Shown here piece after piece: positions 1 to 11,046 of a stretch of DNA of 64,000 nt (position 1 is the first letter of the stretch; every line of letters starts with the position of its first letter). Both the position numbers and the translations under genes were made by a program. The notes beneath the pieces were generated by a model. The model worked only from the letters and a program-made list of their open reading frames with translations. It was not told the origin of the DNA and did not search any database. Origin of the DNA: a bacterium 1XD42-1. GTDB lineage: Bacteria > Bacillota > Clostridia > Oscillospirales > Ruminococcaceae. The DNA lies in NCBI GenBank assembly GCA_003612625.1, contig RAZJ01000003.1:62001-126000 (forward strand), read 5' to 3'.

Positions 1-493
1 GTGTAACACCAGTTTCCACAATATCTACAATTGCATCTGAAAGGCCCAAAATAGGTGCTAACTCCACAGAACCTTCAATTTTAACAATCTTTACGTCCAT
101 ATTTTTTTTCTCAAAAAAGGCTCTGGTAACATTAACATATTTAGAAGCAATACATCGAGTATGGTACCCTGCATAAAAATCAGTGCCAACTGGAACAGCT
201 AAAGCAAATTTACACAGACCAAATCCTAAGTCTGCTACCTCATAGAAAGTTCCACCCATTTCCATAATGGTATCTTTCCCTACCACGCCAAGATCACAAA
301 CACCATTTTCTACATAAGTAACAACATCCGCTGCTTTGGCCAGAACAATCTCCATATTAGCCCCTACAACTGGCAGCACAAGACGCCTGCCTTTTGCATG
401 GACCGGGGCACAGTCATATCCCAATCGTTCCAGCATTTCTACTGTCTTATCTTCCAGCCGTCCTTTGGTAAGTGCTAACCGGATAGGTCTCAT
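1..493 (-). CDS. hisG: ATP phosphoribosyltransferase, catalytic subunit, short form (partial)
   Basis: Catalyses the first step of histidine synthesis, joining ATP and PRPP. The first 164 residues are visible; the C-terminus lies beyond the window start. The N-terminus (MRPIRLALTKGRLEDKTVEM) and the stretch GVCDLGVVGKDTIME are typical of HisG. It is the short form that lacks the regulatory ACT domain and works with HisZ, which is encoded directly upstream. The ATG (493-491) overlaps the hisZ TGA stop in an ATGA arrangement, so the two are translationally coupled. Confidence 0.95.
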   Translation of the reverse strand, partial: MRPIRLALTKGRLEDKTVEMLERLGYDCAPVHAKGRRLVLPVVGANMEIVLAKAADVVTYVENGVCDLGVVGKDTIMEMGGTFYEVADLGFGLCKFALAVPVGTDFYAGYHTRCIASKYVNVTRAFFEKKNMDVKIVKIEGSVELAPILGLSDAIVDIVETGVT

Positions 494-1698
494 TCTGCAT
501 TCCCCCTGCCCTTTAGGTAAATAATTTCAATTTCATTATCTACTACATGCAGTTCCCGTATTCCAGCTTGACGGGCGTATCCTTTTGCCATATCAAAATC
601 TTCAAAAACAGCATTTTCTACTGTTAATCCATTTTCTGTCAAGCTTTTGCAATAGTGGATTGCTGCTGATAAATGGGCATCATCAGCAAAAACTAAAATA
701 TCAGGGGCTTTTGGCTTCCGGCATTCCATAGAATCCGCAATGGTGTCTACTTGGAAAGCGAACCCAGTCGCACAAGTCGGTGTACCGAAATCCGATAATA
801 AATTATCATACCGCCCGCCGGAAAGAACTGGCTCCCCTATGCCATCTAAGTACCCACGGAAGATCATACCAGTATAATATTCTGCCTGATTCACAAGCCC
901 TAAATCAATCAGCACATGTTCTGCCAGTCCCAATTCCCTTAAACAGCAGTAAATTTGTTTTAGGCTATCTAAGCTGTCTCTGGCCCCGTCTTTATCAAAA
1001 AGTTCATATGCTTTGTCAAAAACTTCTACCCCGCCAAACAGACGCGGCAAATATGCTAAAGCTTTTGCTGCCCGGTTTTTTTGGAAAGGCTCCAACAAAT
1101 CCCGAAGTAAGGCATAATTTTTCTGTTCAATACATTGACGGATTTCTTCCTTTTTTTCTAAGGAGGCGTCTAAGTTATCCATAAGGGCTTTAAAATAACC
1201 AATATGGCAAAGTTCAATCCGATAACCCCGCATTCCACAAACTTCACCTAACCCGGAAGCGGCTAATTCCACGATTTCTAAATCGCCCCGCAGGGAACCG
1301 GCCCCGATCAATTCTACCCCTGTTTGAAAAATTTCACTGGGTTTCCCCCGCATCCCATGTTCCACCCGATAAACGTTCTGATTATAATAGAGGCGCAACG
1401 GTTTCGGCATTCCGGCTAAACGGGTAGCGGCCAGCCTTGCAATTGGAATGGTACAATCACTGCGGAGTACCATAAGCCTGCCCCGTGTATCCGACATTTT
1501 ATACATATCCTCTGCCGGATAATGGGCAGCAGCATTTGCAAAAACATCATAAAATTCAATGGCTGGTGTGCTCACCTGCCGGTATCCCCGCAAAGAAAAC
1601 ATAGAAGATAAGCGGTTTGTAATAGATTCCCGAACATTACATTCATCAAATAAGCGATCCCGAGTCCCATCCGGTGTTATCTTGTTATATTGCTTCAT
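490..1698 (-). CDS. hisZ: ATP phosphoribosyltransferase regulatory subunit HisZ
   Basis: A catalytically inactive histidyl-tRNA synthetase paralogue that forms the hetero-octameric regulatory partner of short-form HisG. At 402 residues it has the usual HisZ length and lacks the anticodon-binding domain layout of true HisRS. Recognisable segments are TPDGTRDRLFDE near the N-terminus, the class II motif 2 region (RVEHGMRGKPSEIFQTGVE) and YYTGMIFRGY. An AAGGCGAG Shine-Dalgarno precedes the ATG. It is first gene of a hisZG unit with its own promoter just downstream of polC; later his genes would lie outside the window. Annotation as hisS is the obvious alternative, but adjacency to hisG argues for hisZ. 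Confidence 0.93.
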   Translation of the reverse strand: MKQYNKITPDGTRDRLFDECNVRESITNRLSSMFSLRGYRQVSTPAIEFYDVFANAAAHYPAEDMYKMSDTRGRLMVLRSDCTIPIARLAATRLAGMPKPLRLYYNQNVYRVEHGMRGKPSEIFQTGVELIGAGSLRGDLEIVELAASGLGEVCGMRGYRIELCHIGYFKALMDNLDASLEKKEEIRQCIEQKNYALLRDLLEPFQKNRAAKALAYLPRLFGGVEVFDKAYELFDKDGARDSLDSLKQIYCCLRELGLAEHVLIDLGLVNQAEYYTGMIFRGYLDGIGEPVLSGGRYDNLLSDFGTPTCATGFAFQVDTIADSMECRKPKAPDILVFADDAHLSAAIHYCKSLTENGLTVENAVFEDFDMAKGYARQAGIRELHVVDNEIEIIYLKGRGNAE

Positions 1699-1729
1699 GA
1701 ATTCTCGCCTTTCACTTTAACATGGTAAT

Positions 1730-1758
1730 ATATTATCATAATAAAATATCTCTGTCAA
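1730..1758 (-). promoter_or_regulatory. sigma-A-type promoter of hisZ-hisG
   Basis: On the minus strand TTGACA (1758-1753) is followed by a 17-base spacer and TAATAT (1735-1730), about 32 bases ahead of the hisZ ATG. The -35 is a perfect consensus. The short AT-rich leader shows no T-box or attenuator. Confidence 0.8.
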
Positions 1759-1766
1759 CCTGCACT

Positions 1767-4700
1767 TTAGAAAAAAGTCACTTGAGAAGTTTCCGGAAGC
1801 CCTTCTAAAGCCCCGGCTTCCCGAAGGGTTTCAATAACTGCGCTTGTAGCCCCGGAACGGCTGCAAAGATCATCTACCGAAATAAAAGGCCCTTCTTTTG
1901 CTGCCTCATAAAGCCCTTTTGCAGCAGCTTCCCCCACCCCTTTGAGAGCCATAAACGGAAGGCGGATCTTTCCATCTTCTACTGCATAAATATTATAGTG
2001 GGATTTAAACAGATCCACTGGCAGAAAAACGATTCCACGAGCTTGGGATTCATTGATGACTTGTAACATGGTCAGAACATTTTCATCTTTGGCACTGCGT
2101 TCATTTCCCATTTGATGGAGAATCTGCATTTTTTGTTTTGTAGCAGCTTTTCCCTGTACGGCCGCCTCTGCATCAAAATCACCACCGCGTACTGTAAATA
2201 CTACGGCATAAAATTCCAAAGGCCGGTGAACTTTAAACCATCCTAAACGGATAGCCGCAATAACATAAGCTGCCGCATGAGCTTTTGGGAACATATATTT
2301 AATTTTCAGACAACTGTCAATATACCATTGTGGAACCCCATGTTCCCGCATCGCATTCATATGCTCTTCTGTTAATAATTTAGGTGCTTTGCCTTTCCGG
2401 GTAATTTCCATAATTTTAAATGCCATTTTAGGTTCCAGTCCTTTATGGAGCAAGTAAGTCATAATACTGTCACGGGTTCCGATTACATTAGAAATGGTAC
2501 AGACCTTATTTTTAATCAGTTCTTGTGCATTACCCAGCCAAACATCTGTCCCATGGGAAAGGCCGGAAATTTGCAGCAAATCAGAAAATAATTTTGGCTG
2601 TGATTCAATCAGCATTCCCCGTACAAAATTTGTACCCATTTCCGGTAAGGCCAAGCTTCCTGTATTACATCCAATTTCTGCTTCGGATACGCCTAAAGCT
2701 TCTGGTGATGTAAATAAACTCATAACCGCTTTATCGTTCATAGGAATATCATTTACATTCATACCAGTCATGTCTTCCAAATATTTATACATGGTAGGAA
2801 CATCGTGCCCAAGCTCGTCTAATTTTAAAATAGTATCATGAAGAGAATGGAAATCAAAGTGTGTTGTTACAATATCCGAGTTGGCATCATCCGCGGGATG
2901 CTGTACCGCAGTAAAATCAAATACTTCATGATGGGAAGGGACTACTACCATTCCCCCTGGATGCTGTCCAGTTGTCCGTTTCACACCAGTACAACCTAAG
3001 GATAACCGTTCCATTTCAGCTTTCGTATAGGAAAATCCATGTTCTTCCGCATATTTTTTCACAAATCCATAAGCAGTTTTTTCCGCTACCGTAGAAATGG
3101 TTCCGGCTTTAAATACATGCGTAGGTCCAAAAAGTTCTTCTGTGTATTTATGGATATTGGATTGGTATTCACCAGAGAAATTTAAGTCAATATCCGGTGC
3201 TTTATCCCCGTCAAATCCAAGAAATGTTTCAAAAGGAATATCATGGCCATCCTGCTTATAAACTGCTCCACATTTTGGACATTTTTTCTCCGGCAAATCA
3301 AATCCAGAACCTACCGAACCATCTGTAATAAATTCGCTATAATGGCAAGCTGGACAATAGTAATGAGGCGGAAGTGGATTAACTTCCGAAATGCCAGCCA
3401 TAGTTGCTACAAAAGAAGAACCTACCGAACCACGGGAACCGACATGATAACCATTTTCTTCACTTTTTGCTACAAGCTTCTGGGCAATCATATAAAGAAC
3501 TGCAAATCCATGCTTAATTATAGAACCCAGTTCCCGTTCCAAACGAGCAGATACCAATTCTGGAAGCTGGCCTTCATATCCGTATAAATCCATAGCACGG
3601 TTTCGGGTAATTTCCTGGAGTTGTTCTTCAGAACCTTCAATCGTCGGCGTAAAAGTACCCCCTGGAATCGGTTGAATATCCCCTTCTACTAAATCTGCAA
3701 TCCGGTTTGGATTGGTAATTACAATTTCCTGAGCTTTTTCTTTTCCCAGATAGTCAAATTCAGCCAGCATTTCTTCTGTGGTCCGCAGGTATAAAGGAGC
3801 CTGCTGATCCGCATCTTTATAGCCCATACCATACATTAAAATTCCCCGGAATTTGGCATCCCCTTTGTCCATGAAATGCACATCACCAGTAGCAACCACA
3901 GGAATATGGAGCTTTTGTCCCAGTCTTACAATGGTTTCATTATATTCCTGTAACTTCTGTATATCTGCTTTGCCTTCCCGAACCATATATTCGTTATTTC
4001 CCAAAGACTGTACTTCTAAGTAATCATAGAATTTTGCTAAAGTACATAAATCGCTCCAGCTCCGTCCTTCTACAACAGCCCGGAAAAGCTGTCCTGCTTC
4101 ACAAGCACTTCCTATAATAAGCCCTTCCCGATATTGTATCAGGCGGCTTTTGGGAATCCGAGGTTTCCGGTAATAAAATTCCAACTGGGATTGGGAAACC
4201 AGCCGGTATAAGTTTTTAAGCCCAACGGAGTTTTTCACCAAAAGAATAATATGATAATACTTTGCATCTTTGGGGTTAATTCCTGATAAAGCTGTATTGA
4301 TATCAGAAATATCCTCACATTTTTTTTGGCTGCGCAAGATTTCGATCATATGCTGGAAAATTTTTGCTAATACTTCTGCATCATCACAAGCTCTATGATG
4401 GTTAAAATCTCCCAAACCCAAATGGCGGGCTACAATATCCAGTTTATGTTTTTTCAAATCAGGAAATAAGGCACGGGAAACAGCTACTGTATCAATAGAG
4501 GTAAAATGATATCCCAAACCAGATCGGGAAGCTGCCTGTTTTAAAAAGGACGTATCAAAAGACGCATTATGGGCTACTAATATTTGGCTGCCATTACAAA
4601 ATTGATAAAATTGTTCTAAAGCTTCCTTTTCCAAAGGAGCATCTTTCACATCTGCATCTGTAATTCCAGTTAATTCAGTAATTTCCGGCGGGATAATTCT

Positions 4701-6110
4701 TTCCGGATTTACAAAGGTATCAAAACGGTCTACAATTTCGCCGCCAGATAATTTTACTGCACCAATTTCTGTAATACGTTCTGTTGCCGCTGATAAGCCT
4801 GTCGTTTCCAAGTCAAATATAATAATATCCTGATCAAAGCTTCCGGCGGCGGGACCTATTACAGCTTCTGCTGTAATATCATCAACAAAATAACCTTCTA
4901 CCCCATAAATCATTTTAAAATTTCCGCCGCCTTTGCGGATTGCATTTACGGCATTCATACATTCAGGAAATGCCTGCACTACACCATGATCTGTGATCGC
5001 TACGGCCTTATGTCCAAACTCATAAGCACGTTTTACCAATTTTTCCGCAGGAGTCATTCCGTCCATGGCGGACATTGTGGAGTGCATATGCAGCTCCACC
5101 CTCTTGTTTCCTGCATTATCTTCCCGTTTCATTTTTTTGACAGTAGCAATGCTTTTTGGACGAAGAAGGGCTTCCCGATCAAAAGTATCATATTCTATTG
5201 TACCAGATAAAACTAATGTATTCCCTTCCTGCAAATTTTCTAAAGGCTTCGTTTTTTTATCAAAGCGCCCAATAATTTTCGCACAATAAGAATTGGTATA
5301 ATCCGTGATATAAAGGGAAAGAATCAATGTTTTTTCATCTTTGCTTTTCCGGCTGTCTATTTTAAACAGATCCCCCCATACGGTAACCTCGCCAGATTCT
5401 AAATTTACATCTGCCATAGGGGTGATCTTACCTTTTGGAGGGGGGCCATAAATAACAACCATGCTTCCAGGAACAAAAGGCGTATCTCCTGGCTGGAAGG
5501 AAAATGACACCGGGGGAGGGAGTCCCTCGTCACCCCCGTGTGGTGAGTTGGATTTTCCTTTAGATACAGCAAACTCTGATGGAGCATAGGTAATTGGCTC
5601 AGGCCGTGCTTTTTCTACTGTTTCTGTATAAAGGATACTTTCCGAAGAAACTTCCAATACACCATCTAATTCTACCTGTATTTCACAGTTAAATTCTTCC
5701 CGCAGCAAAGTAGCTATTTTTTGCGGGCAATGTTGATCCTCTAAAAATCCTCCACCGCCATGGGTTAAATAGATCCGCATCATTCCATTTAAAAGATCGC
5801 AAGTTGCACCAGTAAAAAATCCATTTACCGGAATCCCTTTTGCTCCTAGTTTTGCAATGACTTCCGGAAGATAATCAGCAGTTAATTGGGAAGCTTCATA
5901 GCGTGGCAAAAGTTCAACGGTTTGCAAATGCAGCGCTTCCTGAAGTTTCCGTTCTGCACCAGAAATACTATTATATGACAACAAGGCTTTGGGATGCAGT
6001 TTTATTTGTAAGCTTCCTGCATCCCGTTCTAGTACAATATGTAACAGTTCTGCTTCAGCAACTGTATTTTCTTTTAACCAAGTTCCAAAAACTTCCCCAA
6101 ATAATGCCAT
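1767..6110 (-). CDS. polC: DNA polymerase III alpha subunit, PolC type
   Basis: Replicative polymerase of low-GC Gram-positive bacteria with built-in 3'-5' proofreading. The 1447 residues match the family length. Order seen: an N-terminal domain, an OB fold (about residues 215-330), a PHP domain beginning [14 protein letters not shown], an inserted DEDD exonuclease (about 425-595; [10 protein letters not shown] and later [10 protein letters not shown]), the polymerase core with GSRGSVGSS and the catalytic stretch [12 protein letters not shown], and a zinc module made of CPAC and CPKC pairs. The ATG is preceded by AAGGAGC. It is the last gene of the pyrH-frr-uppS-cdsA-dxr-rseP-ispG run, the classical Firmicutes order but without proS. 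Confidence 0.98.
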   Translation of the reverse strand: MALFGEVFGTWLKENTVAEAELLHIVLERDAGSLQIKLHPKALLSYNSISGAERKLQEALHLQTVELLPRYEASQLTADYLPEVIAKLGAKGIPVNGFFTGATCDLLNGMMRIYLTHGGGGFLEDQHCPQKIATLLREEFNCEIQVELDGVLEVSSESILYTETVEKARPEPITYAPSEFAVSKGKSNSPHGGDEGLPPPVSFSFQPGDTPFVPGSMVVIYGPPPKGKITPMADVNLESGEVTVWGDLFKIDSRKSKDEKTLILSLYITDYTNSYCAKIIGRFDKKTKPLENLQEGNTLVLSGTIEYDTFDREALLRPKSIATVKKMKREDNAGNKRVELHMHSTMSAMDGMTPAEKLVKRAYEFGHKAVAITDHGVVQAFPECMNAVNAIRKGGGNFKMIYGVEGYFVDDITAEAVIGPAAGSFDQDIIIFDLETTGLSAATERITEIGAVKLSGGEIVDRFDTFVNPERIIPPEITELTGITDADVKDAPLEKEALEQFYQFCNGSQILVAHNASFDTSFLKQAASRSGLGYHFTSIDTVAVSRALFPDLKKHKLDIVARHLGLGDFNHHRACDDAEVLAKIFQHMIEILRSQKKCEDISDINTALSGINPKDAKYYHIILLVKNSVGLKNLYRLVSQSQLEFYYRKPRIPKSRLIQYREGLIIGSACEAGQLFRAVVEGRSWSDLCTLAKFYDYLEVQSLGNNEYMVREGKADIQKLQEYNETIVRLGQKLHIPVVATGDVHFMDKGDAKFRGILMYGMGYKDADQQAPLYLRTTEEMLAEFDYLGKEKAQEIVITNPNRIADLVEGDIQPIPGGTFTPTIEGSEEQLQEITRNRAMDLYGYEGQLPELVSARLERELGSIIKHGFAVLYMIAQKLVAKSEENGYHVGSRGSVGSSFVATMAGISEVNPLPPHYYCPACHYSEFITDGSVGSGFDLPEKKCPKCGAVYKQDGHDIPFETFLGFDGDKAPDIDLNFSGEYQSNIHKYTEELFGPTHVFKAGTISTVAEKTAYGFVKKYAEEHGFSYTKAEMERLSLGCTGVKRTTGQHPGGMVVVPSHHEVFDFTAVQHPADDANSDIVTTHFDFHSLHDTILKLDELGHDVPTMYKYLEDMTGMNVNDIPMNDKAVMSLFTSPEALGVSEAEIGCNTGSLALPEMGTNFVRGMLIESQPKLFSDLLQISGLSHGTDVWLGNAQELIKNKVCTISNVIGTRDSIMTYLLHKGLEPKMAFKIMEITRKGKAPKLLTEEHMNAMREHGVPQWYIDSCLKIKYMFPKAHAAAYVIAAIRLGWFKVHRPLEFYAVVFTVRGGDFDAEAAVQGKAATKQKMQILHQMGNERSAKDENVLTMLQVINESQARGIVFLPVDLFKSHYNIYAVEDGKIRLPFMALKGVGEAAAKGLYEAAKEGPFISVDDLCSRSGATSAVIETLREAGALEGLPETSQVTFF

Positions 6111-6140
6111 TCTTCCAGCTCCTTTTTGTGTCGTGTATGA

Positions 6141-7178
6141 TTACATTTTTTTAATTTCCGACAATAGGACGGATAAAATTTCCTTATCAGAATATTTCCC
6201 TATGGGAACACCTTTTTTAAATAAAAGAGCCTCTCCCCTGCCCCCTGCGATCCCAATATCTGCTTCTCTCGCTTCTCCAGGGCCATTGACAGCACATCCC
6301 ATTACAGCTACTTTTAAATGTTTGGGATAATCCTTTAACGCATCTTCTACTTGTTGGGCCAATTGAATTAAATTGATCTGGGTGCGTCCACAAGTAGGAC
6401 ATGAAATAAATTCAATTCCTCTGTCCCATTTTCCCAATGCCCGCAAAATATCCTGAGCTGCCTGGATTTCTTCCAAAGGATCGGCTGTCAAGGAAACCCG
6501 AATGGTACTGCCAATCCCATCACAAAGCAATGAGCCTATTCCGATAGAAGATTTTATCAACCCCATATGCTTGGTTCCAGCTTCTGTAACGCCTAAATGT
6601 AACGGATATTCTGTTTTTTCTGCTGCCAAACGATAAGCAGCAATGGTACTGGAAACACTGGAAGATTTTAAGGATAATACAATATCATGGAAATCAAATT
6701 TTTCCAGTAGTTGGGCGTGAAAAAGGGCGCTTTCCACCAATGCTTCCGGCGTAGGTGCCCCATATTTTTTCAAAATATGCTTTTCTAAAGAGCCCGAATT
6801 GACTCCAATCCGAATGGGAATCTGCTGTGCTGTGCAGGCTTCTGCAACACAACGTATCCGATCTTCACCTCCAATGTTGCCAGGATTCAGCCGGATTTTA
6901 TCCACGCCTGCCTTTATGCACTCTAAAGCAATCCGATAATCAAAATGAATATCTGCTACAACTGGAATGGAAACTGCTTCTTTCAATGCTCCTATTAAGC
7001 GGACATCTTGTAATTCCGGAACGGATACACGAATGATTTCACAACCGGCTTGTTCTAATTCCCGCGCTTGTTGGATATTCCCTTCTATATCCTGTGCAGG
7101 TTTATTTAACATGGATTGAATTAAAATTGGATTTTTTCCACCTAAAATCCGATTTCCTACTTTAACTTCCCGTACCAA
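6141..7178 (-). CDS. ispG: 4-hydroxy-3-methylbut-2-en-1-yl diphosphate synthase (flavodoxin/ferredoxin)
   Basis: Penultimate enzyme of the MEP isoprenoid pathway; it reduces MEcPP to HMBPP with a [4Fe-4S] cluster. The 345-residue length fits the short bacterial form. Conserved parts include ILIQSMLNKPAQD near the N-terminus and the cluster-binding cysteines in ISCPTCGRTQ and VMGCAVNGPGEA. The start is TTG (7178-7176), about 10 bases after GAGAGG; no better in-frame start gives the expected VGN-GG-PI N-terminus. It lies between rseP and polC, two genes after dxr of the same pathway. Confidence 0.95.
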   Translation of the reverse strand: MVREVKVGNRILGGKNPILIQSMLNKPAQDIEGNIQQARELEQAGCEIIRVSVPELQDVRLIGALKEAVSIPVVADIHFDYRIALECIKAGVDKIRLNPGNIGGEDRIRCVAEACTAQQIPIRIGVNSGSLEKHILKKYGAPTPEALVESALFHAQLLEKFDFHDIVLSLKSSSVSSTIAAYRLAAEKTEYPLHLGVTEAGTKHMGLIKSSIGIGSLLCDGIGSTIRVSLTADPLEEIQAAQDILRALGKWDRGIEFISCPTCGRTQINLIQLAQQVEDALKDYPKHLKVAVMGCAVNGPGEAREADIGIAGGRGEALLFKKGVPIGKYSDKEILSVLLSEIKKM

Positions 7179-7203
7179 CTGAAAGCTTCCTCTCTTTTTT
7201 CAA

Positions 7204-8232
7204 TTAAGACAACAGACGGATTACATCCTGAACACTGACAACTACAACAAGCCCCATTAAAAAAGCTAAACCTGCTGCGTGAATCATTCCCTCATATTTC
7301 GGATTTACCCGGTGGCGGGTTATCAATTCAATCAGTAAAAATGCCAGCCTGCCGCCATCTAAGGCTGGGAGCGGCAGTAAATTGAAAACACCTAGATTTA
7401 CTGTGATAAACCCTACCATATTTAAAAATGTCCGTAACCCCATTGTACTGGCTTGCCCAATGGCAGTAGAAACCCCTACCGGACCGGAAAGTTCTGAAAG
7501 TTTAAAATTACCAGTAATAAGGTTTAAGAAGGAAAGCCATACCTGCCGTACAATAGAAATCATCCACTGGACAGTATAAACTGTACCACTCCAAAAAGTT
7601 TTCTGCTGAGACTGAACGTAAAAATCTAAATGGAGAAATTTTGTTCCATCAGGAGCCGTTTCCATTCCGAAATCAACTTGTGGAACTTCTAAAGTTTTCC
7701 CATTCCTTAATACTGTAAAATCTACAATTCCATCCCGATCCAAACTCAAAGAAAAACTAATATCATTAGCTGTAAAAATACGGCTCCCATTGATTTTTAA
7801 AATCTGATCCCCTTCTTGAAGGTGTTCAGCACTGGCAGAACCCTCATAAAAACCGCCTATTGTATTACTTGGCAAAACTTGGCGCATTCCCACCAGGATT
7901 GATAAAATAATAAAACCAAGGATTAAATTCATCAATGCACCTGCACTGACAAATAAAATACGTTTCCAAAGCTTCGCATGTCCAAAGGATCGGCTGTCAT
8001 TGGAATCCGTGTCTTCTCCCTCCACTGCCACGAAGCCTCCAATCGGTAATGCTCGTATAGCATATGCTGTTTCCCCTACTGTTTTTTTGAAAAGAACAGG
8101 CCCCATTCCAATGGAAAACTCATGAACCAGCATTCCGGAAAGTTTTGCTACTGAAAAATGCCCCAGTTCATGGATAAAAATTAAAAAACTGAATACAAAA
8201 ACGGCACATAAAATTTGAAATAGAACGTTCAC
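7204..8232 (-). CDS. rseP: Intramembrane zinc metalloprotease RseP/RasP (site-2 protease)
   Basis: Membrane-embedded protease that cleaves anti-sigma factors and leftover signal peptides. HELGH in the first membrane helix supplies the zinc ligands. A PDZ domain spans about residues 105-190 (EGDQILKINGSRIF). The C-terminal motif NLLPLPALDGGRL holds the third zinc ligand. An upstream TTG (8241) extends the frame, but GGAAAGG (8249-8243) sits one base from it and 10 bases from GTG at 8232-8230, so the GTG (342 residues) is chosen. It follows dxr, the common Firmicutes order. Confidence 0.94.
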   Translation of the reverse strand: MNVLFQILCAVFVFSFLIFIHELGHFSVAKLSGMLVHEFSIGMGPVLFKKTVGETAYAIRALPIGGFVAVEGEDTDSNDSRSFGHAKLWKRILFVSAGALMNLILGFIILSILVGMRQVLPSNTIGGFYEGSASAEHLQEGDQILKINGSRIFTANDISFSLSLDRDGIVDFTVLRNGKTLEVPQVDFGMETAPDGTKFLHLDFYVQSQQKTFWSGTVYTVQWMISIVRQVWLSFLNLITGNFKLSELSGPVGVSTAIGQASTMGLRTFLNMVGFITVNLGVFNLLPLPALDGGRLAFLLIELITRHRVNPKYEGMIHAAGLAFLMGLVVVVSVQDVIRLLS

Positions 8233-8276
8233 CGCACACAACCTTTCCGCATACCACAGACTTTTTCCTTCTATTA

Positions 8277-9440
8277 TTATTCCGGAGAGGTTTTACAATA
8301 TTCCAGTACCATCTGCCGGGCGGTTTCTGCTGTATCCAGCACTTCTGTTAAAGTATAAGTATCCTCTTCTTTACAGTGAAGTCCATCTAATACATAACCA
8401 ACTGAACGGCCTATATCACCAAAGCCAATTTTACCTGCTAAAAATAAGGAAACTGCTTGTTCATTGGCGCTGTTTACGGCGCAAGGATATAATCCGCCTT
8501 TGTCCGCAGCCCTTCTGCAATGTCGTAAACAAGCAAATGCCCGATAATCCGGTTCTATAAATGTCAGCTTTCCACAATCTGTTAAAGATAAACTTTCTCC
8601 TTTAATGGGATAGCGATCCGGCCAGGTCAGAGCATATTGAATAGGTATTTGCATATCGGGAAGCCCTAACTGGGCAATAACAGCTCCATCTTGAAATTCC
8701 ACTGCTGAATGGATGATGCTTTGAGGATGTACTACGATTTCAATTTGTTCTGGCTGCAAAGAAAAAAGCCACATTGCCTCAATAAATTCAAGACCTTTAT
8801 TCATGAGCGTAGCAGAATCAACGGTAATCTTTTGCCCCATGGACCAGTTGGGATGGCACAAAGCTTGCTCTGTTGTAACCTTTTCTAATTCAGACGCGGT
8901 TTTTCCCAGAAACGGGCCTCCGGAACAAGTCAAAAGAACTTTTTTAACGGCATCTCTTTGGCCACAGCAAAGACATTGAAAAATTGCACTATGTTCACTA
9001 TCTACCGGTAAAATCTTCACATGATTTTTTTTAGCCAGCCCTGTCACCAAAGCGCCTCCGGCCACCATGGTTTCCTTATTCGCCAAAGCTACATTTTTTT
9101 TAGCTTCTAAGGCCGCCAAAGTAGGACGTAAACCAACCATTCCTACCAAAGAATTGACAACAATATCATTTTCCGGAAAAGCTGCCGCTTCACATAAACC
9201 ATCCATCCCTGCCAGAAGTTGTACCCCAGTATCAGCAAGGCGCCGTTTCATTTCCCGGTAAGCACTTTTATTCGATATAACCACACTCCGCGGGGAAAAT
9301 TTCCGGACTTGTTGTTCCAATAATCCTACATTCTGATTGGCTGCAAGGACAGATACTTCATATCCAAGACGTTTACAACATTTTAATGTTTGTGTCCCTA
9401 CGGAGCCTGTCGAACCCAGGACAGCAATTTTTTTCTTCAA
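8277..9440 (-). CDS. dxr: 1-deoxy-D-xylulose 5-phosphate reductoisomerase
   Basis: Converts DXP to MEP using NADPH, the committed step of the MEP pathway. The protein opens with the Rossmann NADPH site KIAVLGSTGSVGTQTL. Further signatures are VALANKETMVAGG, LPVDSEHSAIFQCL, the flexible-loop region NWSMGQKITVDSATLMNKGLE and VVHPQSIIHS. The 387-residue length is normal. The start is TTG (9440-9438), seven bases after a GGAGG Shine-Dalgarno. It sits between cdsA and rseP. Confidence 0.97.
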   Translation of the reverse strand: MKKKIAVLGSTGSVGTQTLKCCKRLGYEVSVLAANQNVGLLEQQVRKFSPRSVVISNKSAYREMKRRLADTGVQLLAGMDGLCEAAAFPENDIVVNSLVGMVGLRPTLAALEAKKNVALANKETMVAGGALVTGLAKKNHVKILPVDSEHSAIFQCLCCGQRDAVKKVLLTCSGGPFLGKTASELEKVTTEQALCHPNWSMGQKITVDSATLMNKGLEFIEAMWLFSLQPEQIEIVVHPQSIIHSAVEFQDGAVIAQLGLPDMQIPIQYALTWPDRYPIKGESLSLTDCGKLTFIEPDYRAFACLRHCRRAADKGGLYPCAVNSANEQAVSLFLAGKIGFGDIGRSVGYVLDGLHCKEEDTYTLTEVLDTAETARQMVLEYCKTSPE

Positions 9441-9470
9441 AATCTATCCTCCAATCGAATTCAATTTTTA

Positions 9471-10310
9471 TTATCCTGCCGTAACCAAAGGAAAATAACG
9501 GCTGATTAAAAATACCAATGGCGCTGCTAATAACACACTATCAAAGCGATCCATGACCCCGCCATGTCCAGGCATAATAGAGCCATAATCTTTTACCCCA
9601 AACTGCCGTTTAATAACAGAAGCAGAAAGATCCCCTGCAATACTGATCGCAGAAAGAGGAGGAATTACGCAAAGTAACTGTGGAAAATGGATCTGAATCG
9701 GCATTCCAGCGGCTTTTAAAATCAAAGAAACCACCCAAAGGAGCAATGATGTCCCTGCCATAGAGCCTATGATTCCACCAAAAGCCCCTTCTACCGTTTT
9801 TTTAGGACTGATAATAGGAGCTAATTTGTGCTTTCCCCATTTTCTTCCGGTAAAATATGCAAAAGTATCTGACAGCCAGGCACTTGCAAAAGTCAGGAAA
9901 GTATAAAAAATTCCTTGGGCAATCCCCAGCCGATCCCGTAAATACAATAATGAAGTAAGAGAAAAAGGAATTAAAAGACTAAACATAAAAGCCATTGCAG
10001 CCTGCTGAATATTCAGCGTATTGTGATAATAAAGCAAAGTAAAAAATATTCCTAATACATAAGCAAAACAGATTAGCATTAAATGTTGTACCATAATTGT
10101 AAAACTTAGGAATGGGACAACAACTGCAAAAGCAAGGGACAACAGGCATAACAGTTTATTTTTTGCACATCCAGTAGCATTTAAAAGTTCCCATACCGCC
10201 ATTCCTGCAAGCAGGGCAATTGCGATATTGGGAACGATTGTGCCAAACAGCGTCATAACTGCAATAAAAAGCAAAAGCCCAATGATAGCAGAAATTACCC
10301 TTTGCTTCAT
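9471..10310 (-). CDS. cdsA: Phosphatidate cytidylyltransferase
   Basis: Makes CDP-diacylglycerol from phosphatidate and CTP at the membrane, feeding phospholipid synthesis. The protein is largely hydrophobic, with about seven or eight membrane segments. The family signature near the C-terminus is clear: SASVIKRQFGVKDYGSIMPG followed by HGGVMDRFDS. The frame can extend to a TTG at 10325, but AAGGAGG lies five bases before ATG 10310-10308, which gives 279 residues and the start MKQRVISA. Confidence 0.95.
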   Translation of the reverse strand: MKQRVISAIIGLLLFIAVMTLFGTIVPNIAIALLAGMAVWELLNATGCAKNKLLCLLSLAFAVVVPFLSFTIMVQHLMLICFAYVLGIFFTLLYYHNTLNIQQAAMAFMFSLLIPFSLTSLLYLRDRLGIAQGIFYTFLTFASAWLSDTFAYFTGRKWGKHKLAPIISPKKTVEGAFGGIIGSMAGTSLLLWVVSLILKAAGMPIQIHFPQLLCVIPPLSAISIAGDLSASVIKRQFGVKDYGSIMPGHGGVMDRFDSVLLAAPLVFLISRYFPLVTAG

Positions 10311-10332
10311 AAAAACCTCCTTCAAAGCCCTT

Positions 10333-11046
10333 CTAAATACCGCCGAATCTGCGGGAACGGCTTTGATAAATTTCTAATGCCCGGTCAAAATCTTTCTCAC
10401 TGAAATCAGGCCATAACACATCCATAAAAACCAATTCTGCATATGCACCCTGCCATGGAAGAAAATTTGATGTTCTGCATTCCCCGCTGGGACGAATGAT
10501 TAAATCTGGATCAGGCTGTCCCGCCGTATAAAGAGCATCCGAAAAAAGCGCCTCGTCAATGTCGTTTGGGGACAATTCCCCTGCCATACAACGCTTTGCC
10601 AAATTCTGAGCGGCATGAATAATTTCGTCCCGCCCCCCATAGTTTAAAGCAATATTGATGGTAATTCCATGATTTTGGGCGCTTTCCCGCTGTATCCGCA
10701 ATGCGGTTTCGCGGATATCTTCGTCTAACGGCTCCAAATCCCCTAAAAAGCACAGTCTGGCATTTTCATCCTGATGACGGAATACATCCGATAAATAGTG
10801 TCGGAGCAGATCCATAATTGCATCAATTTCTTCTTTGGGCCGTTTCCAATTTTCTGTCGAAAATGCGTATGCAGTCAAATAAGGTATTTCTAAATTCCGG
10901 CAATAACGGGCAATTTTCCCAAAAGTTTCTGCTCCTTTTTTATGGCCCATTGTTCGGGGGAGCATCCGTTTTTTGGCCCAGCGCCCGTTGCCATCCATAA
11001 TGATGGCAACATGGCGGGGCAATAAATTTTTTTGTGTTTCGCCCAT
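10333..11046 (-). CDS. uppS: Isoprenyl (undecaprenyl) diphosphate synthase
   Basis: cis-Prenyltransferase that elongates farnesyl diphosphate to undecaprenyl diphosphate, the lipid carrier for peptidoglycan precursors. Hallmarks are HVAIIMDGNGRWAKKR, with the catalytic Asp and Asn, TAYAFSTENWKRP, and the C-terminal PDLIIRPSGE. The 237-residue length is normal. The ATG abuts the frr stop with no gap, indicating coupled translation. Confidence 0.97.
   Translation of the reverse strand: MGETQKNLLPRHVAIIMDGNGRWAKKRMLPRTMGHKKGAETFGKIARYCRNLEIPYLTAYAFSTENWKRPKEEIDAIMDLLRHYLSDVFRHQDENARLCFLGDLEPLDEDIRETALRIQRESAQNHGITINIALNYGGRDEIIHAAQNLAKRCMAGELSPNDIDEALFSDALYTAGQPDPDLIIRPSGECRTSNFLPWQGAYAELVFMDVLWPDFSEKDFDRALEIYQSRSRRFGGI

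Noticed and set aside
490-1698. hisZ as a second histidyl-tRNA synthetase
   Set aside because: It directly precedes a short-form hisG with overlapping codons, and the synthetase anticodon-binding layout is not seen.
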